From Mycobacterium sp. (GTDB lineage Bacteria > Actinomycetota > Actinomycetes > Mycobacteriales > Mycobacteriaceae), in NCBI GenBank assembly GCA_016197405.1, contig JACPVR010000020.1, forward strand, positions 1 through 64,000: a DNA stretch of 64,000 nucleotides, read 5' to 3'. The notes below the pieces were generated by a model, which was not told the DNA's origin, did not search any database, and saw only the letters and a program-made list of their open reading frames with translations. The position numbers and the translations under genes are program-made. Shown one piece after another: positions 1-5,870 of the stretch. Each line of letters begins with the position of its first letter. The stretch's first letter is position 1.

Positions 1-110
1 GTGGGACACTTGCACTGGAAGTGCCTTTCTTAACTGGCCTGATTGATGCGTAGAGAACACCAATCCTCCCAGCTCAAGGGGCACTTTCCTTATATCGACA
101 CCCACCTACA
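1..110. other. possible insertion-sequence end or remnant
   Basis: This stretch is visibly richer in A+T than the rest of the window and has no convincing gene. It contains GGAAGTGCC at 17-25 and an inverted, one-base-longer match GGCACTTTCC at 80-89, so its two ends could pair. It lies at the cut edge of the window and about 150 bases from a tRNA gene, a common integration neighbourhood. I could not recognise a transposase or name a family. The stretch 110-260 shows nothing I can assign. Confidence 0.25.
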
Positions 111-260
111 CAGGCAATTCATCGGTGGATCGAGGCTTAGCACCGCTTCGCGCCAGTCTGGGCAATCCGCAGCGGGTAGCCATGCGAAACACTCAGAGCC
201 GAGAACGCTGCAAACTGATGAGGAACTTCATCGACGATTGTGCATAATGCCTGATCAGAG

Positions 261-334
261 TGCCCCCAGTCGGACTCGAACCGACACTTGGCGGATTTTA
301 AGTCCGCTGCCTCTGCCAATTGGGCTATGGGGGC
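261..334 (-). tRNA. tRNA with anticodon UAA (tRNA-Leu), short variable loop
   Basis: Read on the minus strand the 74 bases fold as a cloverleaf. The acceptor arm is GCCCCCA/TGGGGGC with discriminator A, the D arm is GCC/GGC, the anticodon stem GCGGA/TCCGC encloses loop CTTAAAA, and the T arm is GTCGG/CCGAC around TTCGAGT. Bases 34-36 are TAA, so it should read UUA leucine codons. The variable region is only five bases (CAAGT), whereas bacterial tRNA-Leu normally has a long variable arm. CCA is not encoded. Confidence 0.85.
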
Positions 335-446
335 GTTGCAGGTCGGAGCCCATCGGGTCCCGGCCGGCGGTAGCGCTCAGAAGCACCCTAATAGCAGGAC
401 CGCGCCGCGCAGGTGAGCCCCCACCCGCGGCCCAGTTCACCTAGGT

Positions 447-472
447 GTGCCACCAATGGCACATGCGTGCCA
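447..472. promoter_or_regulatory. three alternating GTGCCA half-sites (candidate operator)
   Basis: GTGCCA at 447-452, its complement TGGCAC at 457-462 and GTGCCA again at 467-472 form two overlapping perfect inverted repeats, each with a four-base centre. The half-sites repeat every ten bases, about one helical turn. The block lies just upstream of a TAGAGT hexamer (495-500) that fits a mycobacterial -10 box, so a bound regulator would cover the -35 region of the small gene starting at 507. A ten-base palindrome CACCTAGGTG (438-447) abuts it. Confidence 0.4.
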
Positions 473-506
473 TATTCGCGTAACCGGAGCGTCGTAGAGT
501 TTGCTC

Positions 507-713
507 ATGTTGGCCGAGTCGCCCGATCCACATCGGCAGACCTTTCAGGAACAACTCAACAAAGCCCTCATCTGCGGTCAACGGCCATGGAAGACACCAC
601 TTTTAGGGCCGATGACCTGGTCGGCGATCGATGCCGTGGCATGTGCACATCCGGAGGCCTCGGCAGACCATATCGCCAACGCGTACGACGCCTACGCAGA
701 TGAGCAGGACTGA
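507..713 (+). CDS. small conserved-looking hypothetical protein
   Basis: This encodes an unrecognised protein of 68 residues with no signal peptide and no membrane segment. It is polar and helix-prone, with a tryptophan-containing middle (KTPLLGPMTW) and an alanine-rich acidic C-terminus ending ADEQD. I prefer the ATG at 507 over the TTG at 501 because TAGAGT at 495-500 would place a transcription start at about 507, giving a leaderless mRNA. No ribosome binding site is close enough to help. It stands alone, convergent with the SRPBCC gene at 758-1186. The only support is the promoter-like sequence, the operator-like repeats upstream and typical third-position GC, so it could be spurious. Confidence 0.45.
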   Translation: MLAESPDPHRQTFQEQLNKALICGQRPWKTPLLGPMTWSAIDAVACAHPEASADHIANAYDAYADEQD

Positions 714-757
714 GGAAGGCGCGAAAGTTCAAGCGCGCCAGGCGATGACGCCTGTCG

Positions 758-1186
758 TCAGCCCAGTTCCGCCAGATTTTCGACCGAGCGCCGCACGTCG
801 TTCTCCATAAGCTTGGCGACGAAGTCGCCGATCTTGCCGTTGAGCAGGCTGCCGGAAAGCCGTGCGACCAGATGGAAGGTGGAACCGGGATTGTCATGCC
901 GGATCGACATGGTCAACCCGATGCGCACACCGCCACGCCCGGTGCCGGCCAGCGCGATCTTGTTCAGATAATCGTATTCGGTTACTTCCCAATGAATTAC
1001 ATTGCGGAAGCCTTTGACTTTGATCAGGGAGGACACCGTCACACCCTTGTCGATGACGGCAGGGACCTCGGACTTCCAGCCACCGAATATGGTCATCCAC
1101 TCACCGAAACGGGACAGGTCCGACGCCAGCTTCCACGCCTGGTCCGGTTCCATCGTCGAGGACACCGACACGTCGACCTCAGCCAC
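758..1186 (-). CDS. SRPBCC-fold protein of the Rv0910 toxin-like family
   Basis: The 142-residue protein has the START/SRPBCC pattern: a beta strand, then ASDLSRFGEWMTIFGGW, KGVTV, VKGFRNVIHWEV, and a long C-terminal helix. Remembered side by side with M. tuberculosis Rv0910, the ASDL-x-R-x-x-EW-x-TI, EKG/DKG and VKG-x-x-N-x-I-x-W blocks match closely. In M. tuberculosis that protein is the toxin partner of the small antitoxin Rv0909. No antitoxin-like gene is beside this copy, so a toxin role is not implied here; lipid or ligand binding is equally possible. The start is the GTG at 1186, preceded by AGGGG at good spacing. A longer upstream reading frame exists but has no such site. Confidence 0.75.
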   Translation of the reverse strand: MAEVDVSVSSTMEPDQAWKLASDLSRFGEWMTIFGGWKSEVPAVIDKGVTVSSLIKVKGFRNVIHWEVTEYDYLNKIALAGTGRGGVRIGLTMSIRHDNPGSTFHLVARLSGSLLNGKIGDFVAKLMENDVRRSVENLAELG

Positions 1187-1471
1187 GGTGACCCCTTTTG
1201 CCCGTTCCAGGACGCGCCTCACGCACGTCGATGCAGAAAACCATGCTTGTCCGTACCCATCCCGGGCAGAAATAACCCCGATCCACACAATTCGCGGCGA
1301 GCCCGCAAACTCCACCGCCGAGGTTTCTGCCCGCAACAGCACGGGTATCAATTCCCCAACGCGGCATGTTCAGCACGAGCAGGCCAGTTTGCCCGACGAG
1401 GCGCAATCTCATCGACGAGCGTATTCAGCCCCATTCCACAATCCCGGCTTTCACGGGAAGGAAAACAAGCA

Positions 1472-1963
1472 ATGACATCGCACCGATCGCAGAACCACTC
1501 CCCGTTCCGCCTGCCCCACGTCACCCGCGAGGGCGTGCTGACCGCGGTCGCGGCCGTCGGCGCAGCAGCCGGCGCCTGGGCGCTCTGCGATGTCATGGCT
1601 ACCCCCGCCACGCAGCCTCCTGCCGCGAGTTCCGTGCAGTCCCCCGGCCCGATCGCCACACCGCTCGGCGACCGTGACGTGCACATGGTCGGGCAGGTCG
1701 TCGCCGTCGAACCCACCTCGATCACCACCCGCAGTGCCGATGGGTCCACCATGACGTTCGCCATCACCCCACAGACCGCCCAGGTCAGCACCGAGGGCGA
1801 CGTCAACGGCAGCGCCTTCGCCCTCAACGACACCGTCACCATCCTGGGCACCGTCCGCCAGGGCCAGCCGGTGGCCACCGCTGTCGCCGATCAGGATGCG
1901 TCCACGGGTCAAGCCCCTCCAATGGATTTCGTCGCGGCGGCCAACATCGCACCGATGCCCTGA
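1472..1963 (+). CDS. membrane-anchored or secreted DUF5666-type protein
   Basis: This 163-residue protein has a basic N-terminus followed by one hydrophobic segment (residues about 20-42, GVLTAVAAVGAAAGAWALC), then a proline/serine linker. A C-terminal beta-rich domain of about 80 residues begins at VHMVGQVVAVEPTSITTR. The GQV-x-x-V-x-x-x-S-I pattern followed by T-x-x-x-V and V-x-V-x-G-x-V resembles the OB-like DUF5666 domain seen in exported actinobacterial proteins. Function is unknown. GGGAAGGAAAAC just upstream supplies a ribosome binding site for the ATG. It is transcribed toward the HAD phosphatase gene 36 bases downstream and may be co-transcribed with it. Confidence 0.65.
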   Translation: MTSHRSQNHSPFRLPHVTREGVLTAVAAVGAAAGAWALCDVMATPATQPPAASSVQSPGPIATPLGDRDVHMVGQVVAVEPTSITTRSADGSTMTFAITPQTAQVSTEGDVNGSAFALNDTVTILGTVRQGQPVATAVADQDASTGQAPPMDFVAAANIAPMP

Positions 1964-1999
1964 GCGGGCGCCCGGGTTTGAGGTCGCCGGGCTTCGGGG

Positions 2000-2701
2000 A
2001 TGCGATCGAGCGTGACCGGTGACGAGAAGGCCCCCGCAGTTCTGTTCGACGTGGACGGCACGTTGATCGACTCGAACTATCTGCACATCCACGCATGGTG
2101 TCGAGCCTTCGCCGACCTGGACATCCCCGTAGAGGCGTGGCGTATCCACCGGTCGATCGGCATGGACGGCTCCACGTTGGTCGACGAATTGTCGGGCGGG
2201 GCCAGCGGCGACACCCAGAAGTCGCTCACCGAACTTCATACCCGCTACTACCGCGAGACCACATCGCTGCTACATCCGTTGCCCGGCGCTCGGGAAATAC
2301 TGGAACGCCTGGCATCACTGGGTCTGCAGGTGGTGCTGGCAACCTCGGCACCCGAGGACGAACTCGCTACCCTGCGCGAGGTGCTCGACCGCGACGACCT
2401 GATATCCACGGCCACGTCGTCGGAAGACGTCGACACCGCCAAACCCGAACCGGACATCGTCGAAATCGCGTTGCAGCGCGCCGGAGTGCCGGCCGATCAC
2501 GCGGTGTTCGTCGGCGACGCGGTCTGGGATGCCAAGGCCAGCACCCGCGCCGGGGTGCAGTGCATCGGGGTGCTCAGTGGCGGTGTATCGCGCGATGAGC
2601 TCGAACGGGCTGGTGCCAGTGCCGTATTCGACAATGCGCTCGATCTCTGCGAGCACATCGACACCAGCCCGATCGGCGCGCTGCTGTCACTACGTGACTA
2701 G
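2000..2701 (+). CDS. HAD-superfamily phosphatase (phosphoglycolate phosphatase-like)
   Basis: The 233-residue protein is a complete subfamily I HAD hydrolase. Motif I is FDVDGTLIDS with both catalytic aspartates, an alpha-helical cap follows, motif II is the ATSAPEDE region, motif III is the lysine of KPEPD, and motif IV is VFVGDAVWD. Members hydrolyse small phosphate esters in the cytoplasm; the cap type fits phosphoglycolate phosphatase or beta-phosphoglucomutase-like enzymes, but the substrate cannot be read from sequence. Start may be the ATG at 2000 or a GTG at 2012. Its stop codon shares the four bases CTAG (2698-2701) with the stop of the convergent oxidoreductase gene. Confidence 0.85.
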   Translation: MRSSVTGDEKAPAVLFDVDGTLIDSNYLHIHAWCRAFADLDIPVEAWRIHRSIGMDGSTLVDELSGGASGDTQKSLTELHTRYYRETTSLLHPLPGAREILERLASLGLQVVLATSAPEDELATLREVLDRDDLISTATSSEDVDTAKPEPDIVEIALQRAGVPADHAVFVGDAVWDAKASTRAGVQCIGVLSGGVSRDELERAGASAVFDNALDLCEHIDTSPIGALLSLRD

Positions 2702-3684
2702 TTCGCCTCGGCGCGCAGCGCCGTCAACAACGGTCCAGCCGCCTCTTTGAGGAACTCCTCCTGGGCGTCGCCACCCACCTGCACCAGTGCGATATCGGTG
2801 AAACCCGCCTCCCAATAGTCGCGCACCGCCGCCACGATGGCGTCCAGATCCGGGCCGCACGGAATCTGCTCCGCGACGTCCTCGGGCCGGACGAACTGAG
2901 TCGCACCGGCGAACCCGGCGGGCGTGGGCAGGTCGGCATTGACCTGCCAACCGCCTGCGAACCAACGGAATTGGTCGTGAGCGCGTTCGATGGCTCGGTC
3001 TCGATCGCGATCCCAGCAGATCGGGATCTGCCCCACCACGCGGGTATCGGTGTCGAGCCCGGTGGCCCGACGCGCATCCCGCCAACCGTCGACAAGCTCC
3101 CTCTTGGGTTCGACGGCGATGAGGTGTTCGGCCAACGGCGCCAACGCTTCTATCGACTTCTCCCCCGAGACGGCGACACCGAAAGCCACCGGAATGTCGG
3201 GGATATCCCAGATTCGGGCCGAATCGACTTCGAAGTACTCGCCTTTGAAGTTGACCAGCTCGCCGCCGAGCAGCTCCCGGATGATGCGGATGGCCTCGAC
3301 CAGCATGTCCTGCCGCCGGTCGACGGTCGGCCAGCCGCGCCCGACGACGTGCTCGTTGAGGTTCTCACCGCTGCCCAGCCCCAACGTGAACCGGCCGTCG
3401 GCCAGAATCTGCAGCGTGGCGGCCTGTTGCGCGACGATCGCGGGGTGATAGCGCATCGTCGGGCAGGTTACGTAGGTGAACAGCTCCACCCGCTCGGTCG
3501 CCTGCGCCACCGCACCGAGCAGGGTCCACGCGTTCGGAGCGTGCCCCTGGCTGGTCAACCACGGCGAGAAGTGATCGCTGGACACCTCGAAGTCGAATCC
3601 GACATTCTCGGCTGAAACAGCGTAATCGACAAGCTCTTTCGGGCCGCTCTGCTCTGTCATCAAGGTGTATCCGAATCGCACCAC
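2698..3684 (-). CDS. F420-dependent LLM-class oxidoreductase (G6PDH-like family)
   Basis: The 328-residue TIM-barrel protein belongs to the luciferase-like monooxygenase superfamily that uses coenzyme F420. It opens with the strand VRFGYTLM. It has EVSSDHFSPW near residue 33 (the family's substrate/F420 pocket), VTCPTMRYHPAIVAQQAATL near 74, and LGLGSGENLNEHVVG near 101, a region that contacts F420 phosphate in relatives. This pattern fits the subgroup related to F420-dependent glucose-6-phosphate dehydrogenase, although the substrate may differ. The start is one of two consecutive GTG codons; a later ATG would remove the first barrel strand. It is divergent from the NlpC/P60-like gene across a 412-base region rich in dyads. 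Confidence 0.8.
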   Translation of the reverse strand: MVRFGYTLMTEQSGPKELVDYAVSAENVGFDFEVSSDHFSPWLTSQGHAPNAWTLLGAVAQATERVELFTYVTCPTMRYHPAIVAQQAATLQILADGRFTLGLGSGENLNEHVVGRGWPTVDRRQDMLVEAIRIIRELLGGELVNFKGEYFEVDSARIWDIPDIPVAFGVAVSGEKSIEALAPLAEHLIAVEPKRELVDGWRDARRATGLDTDTRVVGQIPICWDRDRDRAIERAHDQFRWFAGGWQVNADLPTPAGFAGATQFVRPEDVAEQIPCGPDLDAIVAAVRDYWEAGFTDIALVQVGGDAQEEFLKEAAGPLLTALRAEAN

Positions 3685-3755
3685 GTTGCATCACTCTTTT
3701 CGTTGCAGGGTCTTCGTGGCGGGTACCCGGGCCGCACACCCTGAAACGAGGTGCT

Positions 3756-3812
3756 CGAGTGTGCCGTTTCGTACGCGACGCGCCGCGCGGGGCGGACGGA
3801 TCCGCACACTCG
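3756..3812. repeat. 57-bp dispersed repeat, copy 1
   Basis: The element begins CGAGTGTGC and ends GCACACTCG, perfect nine-base terminal inverted repeats, with a GC-rich centre. A second copy of exactly 57 bases lies at 13927-13983, and the two agree at roughly four positions in five, including GTACGC after the left arm and GCGGACG before the right. It is noncoding and lies between two divergent genes. It looks like a small palindromic intergenic repeat family. Confidence 0.7.
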
Positions 3813-3816
3813 TCGC

Positions 3817-3836
3817 GGCGAAATGGTCATTTCGCC
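3817..3836. promoter_or_regulatory. 20-bp perfect palindrome (candidate operator)
   Basis: GGCGAAATG and CATTTCGCC are exact complements separated by two bases. The site lies about 135 bases upstream of the F420-dependent oxidoreductase and 260 bases upstream of the NlpC/P60-like gene. No T-run follows, so an operator is more likely than a terminator. The regulator is unknown. Confidence 0.4.
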
Positions 3837-3881
3837 GGGACACGAAGCGCTAACCGAAAGCCCACGGAACCGATACAGATC

Positions 3882-3950
3882 GATCACGAACGTGATCTAA
3901 ATTGCATCGAAACGATTTGACATTTCAGCTTGAATGCGCCGTTATAAAAT
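3882..3950. promoter_or_regulatory. palindrome GATCACG-AA-CGTGATC with promoter-like boxes
   Basis: GATCACG (3882-3888) and CGTGATC (3891-3897) form a perfect 16-base inverted repeat. Twenty bases downstream is TTGACA (3917-3922), a consensus -35 box, and TATAAA lies at 3943-3948. The 20-base spacing is longer than ideal. From about 3890 to 4096 the DNA is clearly AT-richer than its surroundings. The likely target is the NlpC/P60-like gene at 4097, which would then have a leader of roughly 140 bases. The repeat could be a TetR- or GntR-type operator. Confidence 0.4.
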
Positions 3951-4038
3951 CGTGATGTACGCATATCGCCAGTTCAGAGCTGCTTTTGTCATTTGCGATA
4001 AATTGCAAAACGAGGCGTGCGTCATTCTGTGAATTTGA

Positions 4039-4054
4039 AGTGACCCAGGCCACA
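4039..4054. promoter_or_regulatory. CRP/GlxR-like site
   Basis: AGTGACCCAGGCCACA matches the actinobacterial Crp/GlxR pattern TGTGA-N6-TCACA at eight of ten half-site positions. It is 43 bases upstream of the NlpC/P60-like start. Mycobacterial Crp is known to control some cell-wall hydrolase genes, but this site is only an eye match. Confidence 0.3.
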
Positions 4055-4096
4055 GATTTTGGTTACCGTTGAAAAGCCTGTTTAGCGTTTTGATTC

Positions 4097-4708
4097 ATGT
4101 TTGCTCTTGTCACCCTGATGAGTCTCGTTAATCAGGTCTCAGGAACGCCCTACATCTCGGGCGGCGATTCTCCTGCCGGGACCGATTGCTCGGGCCTGGC
4201 GTCCTGGGTCGCCAACGCCGCGACGGGCCGCCCCACGTTCGGCGACCGGTTCAACACCGGCAACCAGGCGGCCGCACTGCGGGCCCGTGGCTTCCAGGAA
4301 GGCACCGCACCCAACGCCCTGGTGATCGGCTGGAACAGCGGCCACACGGCCGTCACGCTGCCTGACGGCACTCCGGTGTCCAGCGGTGAGGGCGGAGGCG
4401 TCAAGATCGGTGGCGGCGGCGCCTATCAGCCGCAGTTCACCCACCACATGTTCCTGCCCATGCCCGCCGATGCCACCAACCTCGACCCCAATGCGATGAA
4501 CGTCCCGGTCATGGTCGACGACGTCAACCCGCAGCTGCCGCCTCCCCCGCCGCCGGCCGATCCGGCATTCGTCGACGTCAACGCCGCACCGCTGCCCCCT
4601 GAGCAGCTGCCTGCGCCGCCGGCCCCTGACGCACCTCCGGTCGATGCACCGCCACCCGGTGAACTGCCTCCGCCGCCGGCCGACGCGCCGCCCGGCTCGC
4701 TCATCTGA
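4097..4708 (+). CDS. NlpC/P60-like cysteine peptidase with proline-rich tail
   Basis: The 203-residue protein starts directly into a compact NlpC/P60-type fold. DCSGLASWVAN (residues about 30-40) carries the nucleophile cysteine, and GWNSGHTAVTL (about 80-90) provides the likely catalytic histidine. A glycine-rich stretch (SSGEGGGVKIGGGG) follows. From about residue 145 the tail is almost entirely proline, alanine and acidic residues. Family members cut peptidoglycan stem peptides. No clear signal peptide is visible: only a short hydrophobic start (FALVTLMSLV) precedes the domain, and an in-frame stop just upstream rules out a longer N-terminus. Export is therefore uncertain. Its end overlaps the convergent gene by eight bases. 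Confidence 0.7.
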   Translation: MFALVTLMSLVNQVSGTPYISGGDSPAGTDCSGLASWVANAATGRPTFGDRFNTGNQAAALRARGFQEGTAPNALVIGWNSGHTAVTLPDGTPVSSGEGGGVKIGGGGAYQPQFTHHMFLPMPADATNLDPNAMNVPVMVDDVNPQLPPPPPPADPAFVDVNAAPLPPEQLPAPPAPDAPPVDAPPPGELPPPPADAPPGSLI

Positions 4709-5474
4709 CGGGCAGTCCCTCCCCCACCCCGCGCACCGTCACCGACGGTCGCGGGTACCGATTCCTCATACAACCGTCTGTCACGGCATCCTCGATCACA
4801 TCGGCGATGCCGTGACGACTTATGCCATCCACGATGTCGGCCTCGGCGACACCGCCGAGGCTGATCTGCGTCGCGAGCACACCGAACTCCCGCCGGGCGC
4901 GTGCCATCGCGGCGATCAACCCCGACACGGCACCCTCCGGTGCCACACCCGCAACGTCGCTGTGCAGCCCCACGAACCGGATCCGGTGCGCACCGACGAT
5001 CTCGGCGAGCACCGGTCCGCCAGGCCTGGAACTGACATCGAGTAACACCGATTGTGGTTGTCGCGCATGGATATTGATCAGGGCGACATCCTGCGCCGTA
5101 TTCACGATGTAGCCCCCGGCGCCGCACGCAAGCCCGCGCCGGATCATCGACCAGCCCGAACCGCGCACGTGCACGCAGATCCGTAACGGGGCGATACCCA
5201 CCGCCAACGCCTTGTCGAGCTGGGCGACCGACGCCACGTCGATCGCGGCACCACGCCGCACCACCCACCGCGCGACCTCATCGCATTCCAGGACCGTCGC
5301 GGAAAAGCTGCTCGCGAAGCGCCGCAATATCTTTCGCGCGTGCACGCACTGCATGACCGACACCGGTTCGACACGCTGCCGATGACCGGCGACCGTCGGG
5401 TACCGCTGGGCTATCAATCTGCCGACCAGCCCTTCCGGGAGCGACCAGATGGGCTGGTGCCGGTGCGTCGTCAT
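4701..5474 (-). CDS. truncated diaminopimelate-decarboxylase-like barrel protein, probably non-catalytic
   Basis: The 257-residue protein resembles the N-terminal PLP-binding barrel of LysA. ECDEVARWVVRRGAAIDVAS matches the LysA segment CSEVARWISEEGLCLDVCT, and VGLHSDVAG matches the VGLHSHIGS segment. Two things are odd. The PLP-anchoring lysine of LysA (YAAKAF) aligns by eye with a threonine (FSATVL), and the whole C-terminal beta domain with the CESGD motif is absent. It is therefore likely a pseudoenzyme, or it binds PLP or something else without decarboxylation. Start: the ATG at 5474 is used; a TTG at 5510 lies only two bases after AGGAG, too close. It runs alone, convergent with the NlpC/P60-like gene. 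Confidence 0.55.
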   Translation of the reverse strand: MTTHRHQPIWSLPEGLVGRLIAQRYPTVAGHRQRVEPVSVMQCVHARKILRRFASSFSATVLECDEVARWVVRRGAAIDVASVAQLDKALAVGIAPLRICVHVRGSGWSMIRRGLACGAGGYIVNTAQDVALINIHARQPQSVLLDVSSRPGGPVLAEIVGAHRIRFVGLHSDVAGVAPEGAVSGLIAAMARARREFGVLATQISLGGVAEADIVDGISRHGIADVIEDAVTDGCMRNRYPRPSVTVRGVGEGLPVR

Positions 5475-5526
5475 CAATCGACGATCACCCCCCGAAACCG
5501 GTGCCGGCAATGCTCCTAGCGGGCTC

Positions 5527-5639
5527 TTAACGGTCCGGGCAGCAATCCTGACATCACGTTGACGCGGCGCCCGACGACCACTCGCACGAAGACCGTTAAA
5601 GCACAGCGCATCGGCGTAAAGAAACCGTCAAGAGCACAG
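5527..5639. promoter_or_regulatory. kdp promoter region with direct and inverted repeats (candidate KdpE sites)
   Basis: ACCGTTAAAGCACAG (5592-5606) is repeated almost exactly as ACCGTCAAGAGCACAG (5624-5639), 32 bases apart, about three helical turns. TTAACGGTC (5527-5535) is the exact inverse of GACCGTTAA at 5591-5599. These lie 60-170 bases upstream of the first small kdp gene, where the response regulator KdpE would be expected to bind. Assignment to KdpE rests on position only. Confidence 0.45.
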
Positions 5640-5700
5640 GTACGGCACAGCCTGCGTCCTAGCGTCGACGTTTGTTCTAGACGGCGTGATTGGAGTTCCG

Positions 5701-5784
5701 ATGTCTGTGTTGGTGTACATCGTGCTGACGGTGGCGGTCTTCGCCCTGCTCGGCCTGGTGCAGAAGTTGGTCGAGGGCCGGTGA
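5701..5784 (+). CDS. 27-residue membrane peptide leading the kdp operon
   Basis: MSVLVYIVLTVAVFALLGLV is one continuous transmembrane helix, followed by a short basic/acidic tail (QKLVEGR). TGGAG seven bases before the ATG is a good ribosome binding site. Its stop overlaps the GTG of kdpF in a GTGA arrangement, which implies translational coupling. KdpF in other bacteria is a similar single-helix stabiliser of the KdpABC complex, so this looks like a second KdpF-like peptide. I recall comparable extra ORFs in other actinobacterial kdp operons but cannot confirm it. Confidence 0.7.
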   Translation: MSVLVYIVLTVAVFALLGLVQKLVEGR

Positions 5785-5870
5785 GCTACGAGAACATCGT
5801 CGGCCTCATCCTGGCCGTCGTGCTGGCGGTCTTCATGGCCGCAGCCCTGCTCTTCCCTGAAAGGTTCTAG
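5781..5870 (+). CDS. kdpF: potassium-transporting ATPase subunit F
   Basis: The 29-residue peptide is a single membrane helix (YENIVGLILAVVLAVFMAAALL) ending FPERF, the typical KdpF finish close to the mycobacterial LLFPEKF. KdpF stabilises the KdpABC complex in the membrane. It starts with GTG inside the preceding peptide's stop codon and its TAG shares one base with the GTG of kdpA. The whole row kdpF-kdpA is therefore tightly coupled. Confidence 0.85.
   Translation: MSYENIVGLILAVVLAVFMAAALLFPERF

Noticed and set aside
872..1471. Long in-frame extension upstream of the DUF5666-type gene (363 codons in total)
   Set aside because: It runs antisense through the SRPBCC gene, has no ribosome site, and the ATG at 1472 has a good one followed directly by a signal segment.
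4510..4705. C/G-rich repeats at the end of the NlpC/P60-like gene as a DNA repeat
   Set aside because: They are proline codons of a low-complexity tail and not an independent repeat element.
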